DNA of 64,000 nucleotides from Artocarpus heterophyllus (Eukaryota > Streptophyta > Magnoliopsida > Rosales > Moraceae), in contig CM046350.1 of assembly GCA_025403435.1 (NCBI GenBank), positions 19,007,274-19,071,273 of the forward strand, read 5' to 3'. Made by a program: the position numbers and the translations under genes. The notes beneath the pieces are model-generated. The model was given only the letters and a program-made list of their open reading frames with translations. It was not told the origin of the DNA and did not search any database. Below are positions 12,586 through 23,979 of the stretch, in pieces (the stretch's first letter is position 1; each line of letters starts with the position of its first letter).

Positions 12586-13194
12586 TCGGCCTTTGTTTCA
12601 TTATCTTGATGAAAATCGACTCTCTTTTGTTCTTAGAGTTGGTTGTGTTTCTTTTTTCCAGCTCAACTTGTTTATACCATTATTGTGAGAGGGGGAAGGG
12701 ACGTGTAAATGACGTTTTGGGGGGCTGAATACGTTGAATAGGAGTATTAGATACATAAATTGCTGACCTATCTGTAGGTATATCAATAATTTTAGCGCAT
12801 TGATAATTCTGGCAATTAATATATATTGCCCATTTCTCCCATCTTTCTTAATCCCATTTCTACATACCGTCTTTTAAAGTGCTGTGTTGTCGTATGATTC
12901 TGATAGTTGAATATGCTACGGATATCGATCATTCTAATGAACAAGAAACGGTGGGGAAAATGAAACACTCGGTCTCAGCCTTTGTTGGGCATCTGTGGTG
13001 GTTTCAACCGTGTAAAAAATAAACTGCAACTGCAATGTAAAATAAAATACGACTATGGGTGTTTGATAGTTGTGGTTTAGATTATTTTTTCAGTTATAAA
13101 TAATGTAAAATTTTTACATGTTACATAAATAATAATTTTTTTTTACATATTACAGTAAAAATTGTTTTAATAGCTTTTAATTATTTTGTCAAAC

Positions 13195-13195
<1 letters not shown>
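12586..13195. other. 3' flank between the convergent GTE12 and eIF4E genes
   Basis: This contains the 3' UTR of the GTE gene and AT-rich sequence. Bases about 13060-13195 resemble the short MITE-like repeats near 7.9 kb and 25.0 kb. No gene is seen. Confidence 0.4.

Positions 13196-13230
<35 letters not shown>
13196..13230. repeat. (TA)n microsatellite
   Basis: About 17 uninterrupted TA units. Confidence 0.9.
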
Positions 13231-13233
<3 letters not shown>

Positions 13234-13380
13234 CTCTCAGTAGGTATAATGTTTAAAAAAATAAAAAGCTTAAACATTTACAAAGTGTTTGATAAAGTTA
13301 ATTAAAATTAAATTTTTAATTAGAGAATAATGTGAAACTTTTATACGCTATAATAAAAGACATTGTTATAGCATAATTCA

Positions 13381-13475
13381 TTCTAACCAACTTTGCCTTA
13401 ATCTCACGTTCATTCTTATATATGGGATTCTAACCAACTTTGCCGTTAATCTCACGTTCATTTTTATATATGGGA
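13381..13475. repeat. Tandem duplication of 47-48 bp
   Basis: Two adjacent units, 13381-13427 and 13428-13475, each begin TTCTAACCAACTTTGCC and end TATATATGGGA. They differ by one inserted base and one substitution, so the duplication is recent. Confidence 0.9.
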
Positions 13476-13990
13476 AAGTCACGAGTACCTCATTTTCTTC
13501 ACAGGTTACGAGTAACGATTGATCGACAAGAAAGAAAAGCCACACTGTTGTTCATCAACTGTAGTTCCAATAATATAGAGTGAAACCATTAGTGATAAAA
13601 GCTCTTTTGAAAGGTCAAAAAAGCCCATAGTTTGCCGAGTTTTGCTAGTATTTTGATTCGGATGTAGAGTCCAAACGCAACTACATTTTACAGTGTATGC
13701 TAGAGACAAACATAAAGAAATCATTCAAGTAGGAAGTAGAAGAGGATTCTCTTGGGCAAAAAAAGCAGAAGAGGATTCTGTATCCAACATTGGAATGTCA
13801 AAACTCGGAAGGAAACGAGTTACTCGTACAAAATAGTTCCACATTTCTCCAATTCAAGACGGAAAAAAAGAGACGCAAAGCAGCAGTCGCACTTCCCTCT
13901 AGTACCTAGTATAGAATTCTGACGATTCAAAAATGGCAATTTGGAGTCTTGACATACAGCTCGCGACGAAAAAAGAAAAATCTACTCATA

Positions 13991-16064
13991 TCATACTGTG
14001 TAGCGATTCTTGGCAGCTCTGTCAAGCTTCTTTGCATCATCCTGAAAAGAATGGACAAACGGGTTACTTAAATGGAAGGTCACAAAACCATCGTACGTAG
14101 AAGCTTATATTATTTTGAAACAAATTCTTACATGAAATATGAATCCGATGGTCTCATTGTAATCAAGGAATTCCTTCCATTGTTTCCCAATGCTCACCTG
14201 CAGCAAGAAAATGGACACAAGGCAATCTGAGTTTTACAAGTCATATCAAATGAAACATACAAATACAAGAACTGGGTTCATTTTAACAGCAATCACCTGA
14301 GCAGCTTCATTTGATGCATTCTTGGTCCAAATAGCTATCTTATCCTGCCTGTTTCTGACATTGACAACAGCCCCGCAAATTTCATCTCCATGATCAAATT
14401 GCTCTCCGATCATTGCCAGCAACTGCAAAGATGGGGGGAAAAAATCAGAGGCTGTAAAATTGATAATCTAATTATCATATCGCAAATCCATTTCAGAGCA
14501 TACCGTATACAGCCAACATGTGTCTGACTTCCCCCTTTGAAAGGTCATAGTCCATTTCCCTCCATTAGCACAAACAGGATCCTCCCATTTTGGTTCAATT
14601 TTATTTTTGAAGCAATGAAAGTCTGCTTGCACAGGCAATTTGCTTGGATGATGTATGTTATTGTAAATGCTGAATTAAAAACATATTATAAGGGAAATGA
14701 TGTCAGTTACTTCAATCAAAAGAAGAAAAATAGAGTAAAAAAGACAAGGGGGAAAAAAAGGAAGCTTTGAGAGTTTAGAAATGGTTAACCCTAGGACGGT
14801 AGATTGCAATCAACAGAAGTACATCATAAAACTAACCAAAATCTGTTCAAATAGCTAGAGCACTGCCGCTGGTGCCTCTATGTTAAGGCTCAAAAACTGA
14901 TAAAAGATTCAGATTTGAAAATTGAATACCTCACAAGTAAAATTTCAAATTAAGCTAGCCAAAATAGTTTAGATGGTTAATTAAACCATTTTTACAACTG
15001 CAAATCACCAGAAATGCTTGAGTTTGTTCTGATTAAAACTTCTTGTTTAGACAGCCATAAAAGCATCCTAAACATATAACTAAGTAGAAGCTTGAAATGC
15101 AACGAAAACTTCTATCACTCATGTTATAGACGAACACGCTATCCAATGCTACCATACAGAACTAGAATATAAACAAATAAAAACTACAGTCCCCTCCACA
15201 TTCCTATAATCTCTAAAAACTCAAGCGACAATGAAGTTCCACACAAGAAACAAATGAAAGTACGGAACATATTTCCGATTATCAGGTACAATCCAAAACG
15301 AATATAGGGACAATACAAGTTAAACCAGTGTTTGTATTCAAGATCCCGAATCTTTGCAAATTAAATCATCTAGCCACAAAAAAATCATTTTTAAACCCTG
15401 GAAATGTCAACAAATTATTAATTAGCTGTCTACAAGAACAAGATTTGATAGACAATTTCTTTCTTTTGAAAATATAACGAAAAAAAATTATTTTGAAAAA
15501 AAATTAAGAGAATTTTAGTAGAAAAGGAATCCAAAATCTTCAATTTTCCATTTATAGCTGTCCCCATGAGTCATGACAATTCAAAGAACCAAATATTTCT
15601 TTCCATAACCCACATCTCAAAATTTCACGTTTGATTATTATTATTAACTAAAACTACTAAAAAGATGCAAACTTTCTTATCATTTTCCGGCACTTTCCCA
15701 TCAACCAAACAAAAAAAAAGAAAGAAAAATAAAAGATTCAGGTAAAGAAAGAGAAGGAAAACGAAAATAACCTCCAGAAATCTTCGACAGTGGTGAAGGT
15801 ATAGATCGGACGAATCGAGCTACCCCAAGCAGCTTGCTTGGACTTAGCGGAGGGGTTATCGAACCAGAACGTCCATGAATGTTCCAGAGGGTGAGGCTGA
15901 TGTACTATTCCCTTCGATTGCTTCGAAGAACCCGAATCCTCCTCTCCGATGATCTCTCCCTCCTCCGGCTCATCGTCTTCCTCGTCACCGTGAACCCTAG
16001 CGTTCAGGTTCGTCGCCTGATTCTCCAGAGCTGATGAAGTCTTTGGTGCGTCCTCCACTGCCAT
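13991..16064 (-). CDS. eIF4E: Translation initiation factor eIF4E (cap-binding)
   Basis: Five minus-strand exons: 16064-15772, 14669-14504, 14422-14297, 14197-14132 and 14041-13991. All introns are GT/AG, and the 702 spliced bases encode 233 aa ending KNRYTV. eIF4E binds the mRNA 5' cap in the cytoplasm and recruits ribosomes through eIF4G. The acidic, variable N-terminus (about residues 27-43, [15 protein letters not shown]) is followed by the conserved core [17 protein letters not shown]. Cap-stacking tryptophans are seen at W80 (KQAAWGSS) and W126 (KWEDP). The long acidic N-terminus favours eIF4E over eIF(iso)4E. Intron 1 is long (15771-14670, 1.1 kb). No lesion is visible. The gene converges on the bromodomain gene with about 1.4 kb between the stop codons. 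In many crops eIF4E alleles decide susceptibility to potyviruses, which is family knowledge and not visible here. Confidence 0.95.
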
Positions 16065-17754
16065 TTTCGATTTTCTTTCTTTCTTTCTTCTTCTTCCCTC
16101 AGTTTCTCTTGCTGTCTCGCTCTTCTTTTTCTTGGCGTTCTCGACTGAAAAACCTTTTGCTCTTTTTCTTCTTTAATGGCTGGTCTCGTTCTCTGGAGGT
16201 TGGGCCTGGGTTTCGATGTGGGGACGGGATTACAGGTTCTGGGCCGTTTCGGTGAATGATGGGCTCAATCCAAAAAATAGCGGCGCAATGAGAGGGAACC
16301 AAAAAAAAAAAAAAGAAGGAGAATTAGATGTTATGCCATACTTTTAAAATCCCTAAATAAATTTAAGGGAGAAGGAAGGAAATAATGGATTTTTAAAACT
16401 TTCTAAAATAAATATTAAATTTTAAAAATATTTATTATAAAAAACAAATTTTAAATATACATAATTTATTTATTGTCTAAATAAAAATTATTTGTACTGT
16501 AAACAATACGGTAAATAAATTGTTTGCACTTGTAATCTATTTACTGCATAAATAAAAATTATTTACACTATAATTAAGGGAATAAATAAATTATTTATAT
16601 CATATAATTGCTATTTACTACAAATATTTTTAAATTTGTTATTTACTACAATTAGTTCTGAAAAAGTATTTTTACTACAATTTCCATTTTTTAAAAAAAA
16701 ATTTAGAAAAAGTTACATGTTTATGTCACACTTTTAATAAATTGGGCAATTGGAGCAAATGAGGGCTTTTCAAAACTTATTTAAGAAAATAGCAGATTTG
16801 ACTCTTTTCTTACTCTCTTTTATGCTCTCTAGTTCCTGCCTGCTATGTGAAATCCACCAACATTATAAATTATTGTTTAAACAAAAAATAAAAAATGGAG
16901 TCTGCATGTCAGGCAGTGAATGGAGAGAGTATAAAAAAGAGAGTAAGAAAGAGAGTGTAGTTGGCCCTTGTCTTTGAAAATGTTTGCAGTAAATAGCCGT
17001 AAATAGAGGATTTACTTGGTAATTTTTTTTACTTATTATTTATTATGAGTACAAAAAAATTATCGGTATATTTGCTTTTTAGTCTTATTTACTATAAATA
17101 TTTTTAAACCTGCTATTTATTTCAAAAGTTTCAAAAATTTACTATTTCCCTCATTCTTCCTAAAAAATTTGTTTATTAATGAGACACTTAAAAAAAGTTA
17201 TGCAATAGTATTACTCATATTAGATGTTTAAGTTGGGTCACTCTTAAATATGTATGGCATTTATAAAAGTAAGATTCAAAAGGTGATAGTTATAAAAATT
17301 CCCCTAAAAATTAGGAAGAATGAAAGAAATACCATACCTATATGGGAGAAAAAAAAATAGCATATTTTTTTGGGAAACAAAATTTATAGCGTAATTGAGA
17401 TTTAAACTTCATTATTCCCAAAATACCTCGATGACACTACATAGGCATTGGGTCACTTTGCCATTATTAGATACGTGTGGACATGTGTGTTGAATCAATA
17501 GTCGTCGCCCTTGCTATAGATGAGCACGAATCTGTAAAACTTGCTCTCTTATTCTCTCTCTCCTCGCTTTGTCTTGGACAACGAGCTCAATCACAACAAC
17601 GACAACTTGTGCTTAGGCAATAAGCGTAAAATAAACAATCTTTTTGGGCCGTCACTTAGCTTGCTTAAACTTTATTTTTTAAACTTATACTTCTTTACTA
17701 GTAAAAAAATATTGGGTAAATTTTTTTTCTTAAAACTTTCTTAAAAGCATTAAC
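16065..17754. other. 5' flank of eIF4E and AT-rich intergenic sequence
   Basis: The first roughly 60 bases upstream of the eIF4E start are pyrimidine-rich on the + strand (purine-rich on the coding strand) and probably form the 5' UTR. Beyond an A-run at about 16301-16314 the sequence is AT-rich, with repeated phrases around ttatttact(a)caa and aataaattatttrtac between 16440 and 17130. No gene is recognised. Confidence 0.4.
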
Positions 17755-20700
17755 TGTTGCGACTATCATTGCAATAGAACTTGAGACAATAACTTAACAC
17801 TTGACTTTAAAATCATTTAAAATATTTTCTAAATTTTATTAAGAAACATTTAAAAAGAGGAAAACCTTTTCTTTGGATAGCAGAAAATTACCGTAGTGGT
17901 ATCTATACCCAACCATCGCATCTGTCTTTCTACGACATCGAGCTCTTCAACCAGTCATACTAGTCTCTCGTAGGATTACCTACAATATGAAGGAACTTGT
18001 AATGAGATTTCGTTCATTAAGTTCAAACATAATCTCACAAAATATTAAAAAAACTCATCATAAAACATTACTTTTAAATTTTTCTCATAAAACTTTCTTC
18101 ATGAACCTTTTCTAGTAAATATTTTTCATAAACATTTCTTAAATTGTTTTTCATAAACAAATCTTATAAACACATAATGGAAAGGTATGCAAGTATGGTC
18201 ATAATGCATGATTCCATTTATGCTCATTCATGAACTTTTTATCATCATTCCTAACTTTCTTGAACTAAGAGCCCAAGCATACGTACCAAACGTGCTTGTT
18301 CATTGTACACAGATGCCGTAGCATACTTTAACATGACACTTCCTTTGAATCGGAAGGCTGGTATAATACTTTCTTATCTTAACTTGAGGGTTAGATTATC
18401 GATCTTGTAATCTTAGTGATCATTCTATATGTCATGACTTAATGTCTAAATCATTAAGCATAGTAATTGCAAACATATTATAAATCATAACTTGAACTTT
18501 CAAAACATTATGCATAACAAATATAAACATACTTTAAACATAACAATTATAAATACATTGTAAGTCTTGACTTGATTTTTAAAACTTTATGCATATCAAA
18601 TGTACACATAAAACATATTCAGAGCATTTGAAATTTATTTTCTTTGTGCTATAGGTGGGAATTGAAACTTACCTAGACATCGCTCTAGTGTTCCTATTTC
18701 ATTCTTTTTTCCTTTTATTAGTCGGTTTTTGTGTCTTGTTCAAACGACACTTGACTATTAGCTAATCTTTCTTATTATCAATCTACTCAATTGATAATGA
18801 AACTTTATTTATTAAACATCCATTCATTTTACTTAGTTTAACTACTTATCGGTTCCTTGTTCCGTTACTTAACTTAAATGTTCCTTGATCGAATTCTATC
18901 TTAGTAGACAGTTTCATTATCCAATGTGGTATGGAAAATTTTCTATCTAAAGACGTTTTGCTAATTCAGAAGGTTCGAGACCTTTTTATCAGTTTTATAG
19001 AAAAATGACAATTTTATGATTGATGGTTTTTTCATAGGTCACGTAACTTAAATATTACTTGACTAAACTTCTCATTTTATATCAATGCTCAGTGACTTAT
19101 GGGTTGTGGAAAAATTCTTGCTTACGGGTGTTTTCCTAATTCGAGCGTTTCAGGGGTCCATTTTGACCATGTTACGAAAAATAACCATTTTACCATTAAT
19201 GGAGCTTTGAAAATTTTTGGAACCTATTTTAAAATAAAACTAACAGTACTTTGTTACTCATAACACTAAAAAATAAAACATTGGTTTCTTCTTGTAAAAA
19301 TCATTTTATTAAAACTTTATGGGTTTGACTCGTAATACGTAAATCTTGACGATTACGCCCTTAACGCATTTCTCCTTTAAAATTTCCAAATTCTTTTGGG
19401 CTTTTAATCATAAAATTACTTGTTGATTATAACTGTATAAAAACCATCTTTACACAATGAACATTCCCGTTTCATACGGTTTTTTATGGTTTTAGCCCGA
19501 AATATAAAATCTTGACATTTTTACCCCCAGGACCAAAAATATCTGTCTTATATCAAAGCATTTAGTTTTTCGTAAGAATTAAAATTTACAAAAGCCCCAT
19601 GGTCTAATTAAAACCATTTCATAAAGTTTTATTTTTTTGAAATTTTGTGTTTAAAATCTCATAAAATTCATCTTAAAAGCGTTACATAATTTTCACAAGT
19701 TGTCCATAATTCTTAATGGTCTCGATGAGATCTACAACTTTTGTGTTTTAACTTTTTTCAAAGACATTCATCTGCATATAGTTTTTGGATGGGCATACAA
19801 AAAAAACATTTTTTGGCTTAATCTGATTAGAATTCGAACATGATTTCTCTATGAAAGTTGTCCGAATCAATGTTTTCAATAAAGCTTGTGTTGAACACTA
19901 AAAATAATTCAGTCTCTAAAGGCCTCAAACATTTGATTTTTTTAAAAATGTGCTTTTTTATATTTTTGCATCTTCTTTCTTTAACTTGTTTTTCTAAAGG
20001 TTTAACCATATTTAAACCTTTCTAAAACATTTAGTCAAGTTTTTAATATTTAAAATAACTATGCCATAATAGTTTCCTTCTTATGCCATGCTCAAATTTC
20101 ATTTTATTAAGTACTTACTGTCCTTAAAAAAACTTATAAACTTTGTATTTGACAAAGTTTGTCAGTAACTTTTCCTTTTAAGCTTAAAATCCTAGTTTTC
20201 CTACTATCCATCATCATTATCATTCATATAACATAGCATTTATCTATACCATAAAGTCCCTTATACATGCTAAAATTTAAAAAGGTTACAAACCATAATC
20301 TTAACTCATGAAAACAACATTTTTTTTTCAAGACTAGGATTTAGGATTTTATCAAGAATTTCTCCAAGATTTTGATCCTCCTCTTGTGTGCTTGAACTTG
20401 GTTGGCTTCCTTGGTCATAATTAATGACAAAACCCTATTAAAACCCATCAAAAGCTTAAGAAAAACCACTTGAATCTATAAGAAAAAGCTTAGATTCTTA
20501 CCTCTAAAATTGACTAGTCTTGATCTCCAACACAATTTCTTGCTTTTAAGGTATATTTGAAGTGGTATTCTTGAAAAATACTTGAGAGAATAAAAGATTA
20601 GGGGCCGGTTCTTGCTAAAGAGTTTCATGGATTTTTCTAACCTTGTATGGAGAAAGTGATGAAGAAAGAATCGTTTTTTAATTCCAACTAGGTCTTTATC

Positions 20701-22492
20701 CACATAAAGCATCCCTTAAGTATTAAATTTGAATAAAATATTGTATCCAACACAAGGCCAAAACAGGTTCTAACATGGGAGAGATGTGGCCATATCTCCA
20801 GCTTTTGGGTATCCTTGTTTTTCCTTCATGGCCTATGCAAAAGATGATAACACTTAGTCATCTTCATCACTTAGGTCCTAGTTTGAAAAATTGCTTAGTT
20901 TGGGGAAAAATTTGAAATTTAAAAACTTAGCTCCACAAATTATCACAATCGACTATCTTAGGGGGGAGAAGTGGAATTTTTTCCACCTTTTAGGTGTCAT
21001 CAAGAGGGCCCCACATCCTTTTTAAACAGTCTAAATTTACACTGATAGTATTTTTGCTATCTTGTGGTATATTTCCCTTATTGTTTATGAGATCCAACAA
21101 CCTTTTATACTGATTCACATCATCTATATAGTATAATTCATATAATGCTTAACTTTACATGTCTAATTTCTATACAGCATTACTTTATGCAGTATAATTT
21201 CTATACTTCATTACTTTATATAGTATAATTTTCATACTGCATAACTTTATGCATTGTAATTTTTATACTACTTAACTTTATTAATATAATTCTTATACTG
21301 TATTATTATAATAATGTATAATTTTTCATATTTTATACAGTATTTTCCTTATATGGCATATCCGTTTCAAAATCTGTTGCAACACATTTCGTAACAATTA
21401 AGCTTTCTAGCTTATTTTTCTTTACTTATCGTCTAATTCTTATCTTCGATTCGAGTCATTCATTCTTTACTTAACACTCTGACATAATTTTGAATCTTAA
21501 AAAAATCCCTTATTTATTCTTATTAATTTTGTCACAAAAATAGATTTTAGCAATAATCCTTGTGATATAGTGATGTAAGAACGGGTCAGCCCGGCCTGAC
21601 CCATTCTCCTTAGGTCCACATAGGCTGCGGGCCGGGCCAGTCCGGTGCATATTAAAATTACCTTGGCCCGGCCTGACCCACGGGCCAATTTTACATGGGC
21701 CGTGCCTTGGGCCTTAAATAGGCCGGTCCATCTTAGCCCATCATAGGTTTAAATGAGCCAGCCTATCTAAGCATTTAATTTTTAATTGTTTTATTTTTAT
21801 TTTTTATTTTTGAATTTTTAAACAAGTTAACAAATATAAAAGTTTGAATAGTCAAGGGAAATATAAAAAGAGATATTTTACTTACGATTGCCTCATTAAA
21901 AACCTTTCCAAGGAAAACCCAGTGGGACAAAACCTTGGTAAGGAAAAAAAAATACAATCAGGATAACTGTACATAAGATGTTTACAAAATTACTAAAAAC
22001 AAAAAAAAAATAAAAAAACATAAAAAATATTGTTCATTGTGGGCCAGGATGGGTCGGCCCATTATAGTCCTAGATAGGCCGGCCTAGCCTGGCCCGGCCT
22101 TGGCCCAGCCCGGCTTGCCCGGCCCAGGCCCAACCCAGCCCAACCCATGATTTTCCATGGGCCGTGCTCGGCTGGCCCATGGGCCGACCTCGGTTGGCCC
22201 ATGGGCCGACATATATTGGCCCAGCCCAGCCCACCAATATTTATGGGTTGGGTTGGGCCGTGAACAGTGTCAGGCCGTGCCGGCCTAACCCATCACTATA
22301 GCAGGACGGGCCAGGGCCAGCCTACGGGCCCCGACCCATTGTTGTATCTCTATTGTGATACTAAAATTACTCTTAAAATACTTAACAGATGTTCGAGCGT
22401 AAGCTTTTGCTTACAAAATTTGTACATAAATAACTTAACTTAATCCTTAATTATTGCATATGTAATGCACTTAGAAATTCTCAGATGTCACA
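17755..22492 (-). repeat. Divergent gypsy-type LTR, probably solo, hAT-interrupted
   Basis: On the minus strand the block starts TGTGACATCTGAG and ends GTCGCAACA, the TG...CA form of Tekay/Del-like LTRs. In the same order as in the LTRs at 36703-39506 and 45574-48364 it carries a gtggtatctatacccaacc block (17898), a gtacacagatgccgtag block, a ctataggtgggaattgaaactt block (18652) and the phrase cgatgagatctacaactttt (19723; the long LTR has cgtcgagatctacaactttt). A hAT element at 21568-22352 is nested inside. No internal coding region adjoins it, so it is best read as a solo or truncated LTR. The bases next to the two ends do not form a matching 5-bp duplication, so the limits remain provisional. 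Confidence 0.45.
21568..22352. mobile_element. Non-autonomous hAT element with 8-bp target duplication
   Basis: The 785-bp element is flanked on both sides by the identical 8-mer TTGTGATA (21560-21567 and 22353-22360), the duplication length of the hAT superfamily. Terminal inverted repeats are TAGTGATGTAAGAACGGGTC and, at the other end, TAGAGATACAACAATGGGTC, 15 of 20 identical. Both subterminal regions are packed with short GGCCCGGCC / GGCCCATGGGCC motifs, in sharp contrast to the AT-rich surroundings, while the centre is AT-rich. It has no transposase ORF, so it would depend on a partner element. Subterminal motif clusters of this kind are binding sites for hAT transposases in known elements. 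Confidence 0.85.
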
Positions 22493-22810
22493 AAGCGCGA
22501 GACTCAGATGGTGACTCAAGGTTTGGACTTGGCTGTTGACACAAGGCTTAGACGGAGGGGATGATGAATAGGTTCAACTCAGACTTAGACAATGAGTGTG
22601 ATGGTAGATCATTGAATCTCGATTGTGGTGTGATGTTATGGCTTGTTGAGGGGTGGTTGAGCTCGTTGGCTAGGCAGGGAGAGAAGACTAGGTCTAATCA
22701 TCTAGAAGTTTAAGTGAGAGATTAAGAGAATGTAATTGAGAAAGCAGGTTTATGTTAGAAATGAAGAAGAAAGGGGCAAAGTTGAAATTTTGATATATTA
22801 TTAAAAAAAG

Positions 22811-23710
22811 GGTTATTAATATTAATGTCCCCTAAACTTTAGGGTCTCCTTCACTTTGCCCTTTAAACTTTAAAAACCACCACTTTATCCCCTGAACTTT
22901 AAAACTCCTCACTTTGCCCCAAAAATTTTAAACATGACCATTTTACCCTTGAACTTTCAAAACTCCTCTTTTTGTCTCTTATTTTTCAATTTTCAGTTCA
23001 AAGAGATGGAATTAAGCCAAGGTTATTTGCAAATAGGTCACTTGTAAGGGCAAAAAAAAGATTTCATTACTCCCAGGTTGTGTTTTAATTTACATTCTCG
23101 TTTAACATTTTTTTATCTGGTCTCATTTAAGAAGGGTCATATGCACATTTTGTTCTCGACATTATTTTTCGATATCTCCTCTCAATATTGTTAATCAGTA
23201 TCTCCTCTCCTTTAATGCATAACTCATCTTCCTTAGTATTCAAATTCAGATATCGGCTAACAATATCGACTTATTCAATGAGTTACCTATTAAAACTATG
23301 AAAATGTGCAAGCAAACCTTTCTTAAATGAGAGTTCAGATAAAAAATAAAGTCATCAAGCGAGAGTGTAAACGTTAAATAAAACTTAAAAGTGATAAAGT
23401 CTCATTTTTGGCCTCATAGGTGACCCATGTACGAATCACGTGGGCATAATTTCATCTATTTCAATGGAAAATCAAAATTTTAGGAGATAAAGTGAAGTGC
23501 TTTAAAAGTTCAAGGGCAAAGTGGTGATTTTTAAAATTCAAGGGGCAAAGTGAGGAGTTTTAAAAGTTCAAGGGCAAAGTGGTGATTTTTAAAATTCAAG
23601 GGGCAAAGTGAGGAGTTTTAAAAGTTCAAGGGGTAAAGTAGTGATTTTTAAAGTTTAGGGAGCAAAGTGAGGGAGACCCTAAAGTTTAGGGGCAATTAAT
23701 GTCAATAACC
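22811..23710. mobile_element. Foldback element, about 900 bp, arms with tandem units
   Basis: Almost the whole stretch is one imperfect inverted repeat centred near 23255. The left end ggttattaatattaatgtc is mirrored at the right end, and so are cctaaactttagggtctcc and the inner phrase tctcatttaagaaagg. Within the outer part of each arm is a tandem repeat of about 58 bp built from gggcaaagtggtgattttta and gggcaaagtgaggagtttta (right arm, roughly 23510-23690). The left arm has the complementary units. No ORF is present. Target duplications could not be fixed because the flanks are A-rich. It could be a Mutator-type foldback element or a large MITE. Confidence 0.7.
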
Positions 23711-23854
23711 TTAACAAAAAACAATTTTTTTTTGGCATGGTTAAGTTATATACTTATATAAGTTAAAAAGGTTATTAGATATAATTCCTTCAAAAAGTAA
23801 TAGCATAATGCTTTGGCAATGATAATAAGTACAATAACTTTAATACATCAATAT

Positions 23855-23979
23855 ATATTTTTTTAATACAAGGGGAGGGGGAAGGCCACCACTTTCGAGT
23901 AGGGTTAAGCATGACTCAAACCCTTAACCTATAATTAGGGTCGAGGGACTTACAACCAACTAAGCTGCCCTCGCTTGTC
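23855..23979 (-). mobile_element. tRNA-derived SINE
   Basis: The minus strand begins acaagcgagggcagcttagttgg, with a box A-like CAGCTTAGTTGG (23967-23956) and a box B-like GGTTTGAGTC (23922-23913) about 33 bp apart. These are the internal RNA polymerase III promoter elements of tRNA-derived SINEs. The 3' part is a C-rich stretch ending in a short A-rich tail. Flanking phrases rich in aatatat on both sides may be the target duplication. It is too diverged to fold as a functional tRNA. Confidence 0.6.

Noticed and set aside
13381..13475. CRISPR-like direct repeats (also at 34689 and 52520)
   Set aside because: These are plain tandem duplications or a minisatellite without unique spacers, in a plant nuclear genome.
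23913..23967. tRNA gene
   Set aside because: Only box A and box B are conserved; no acceptor stem or anticodon arm can be drawn, so it is better called a SINE.
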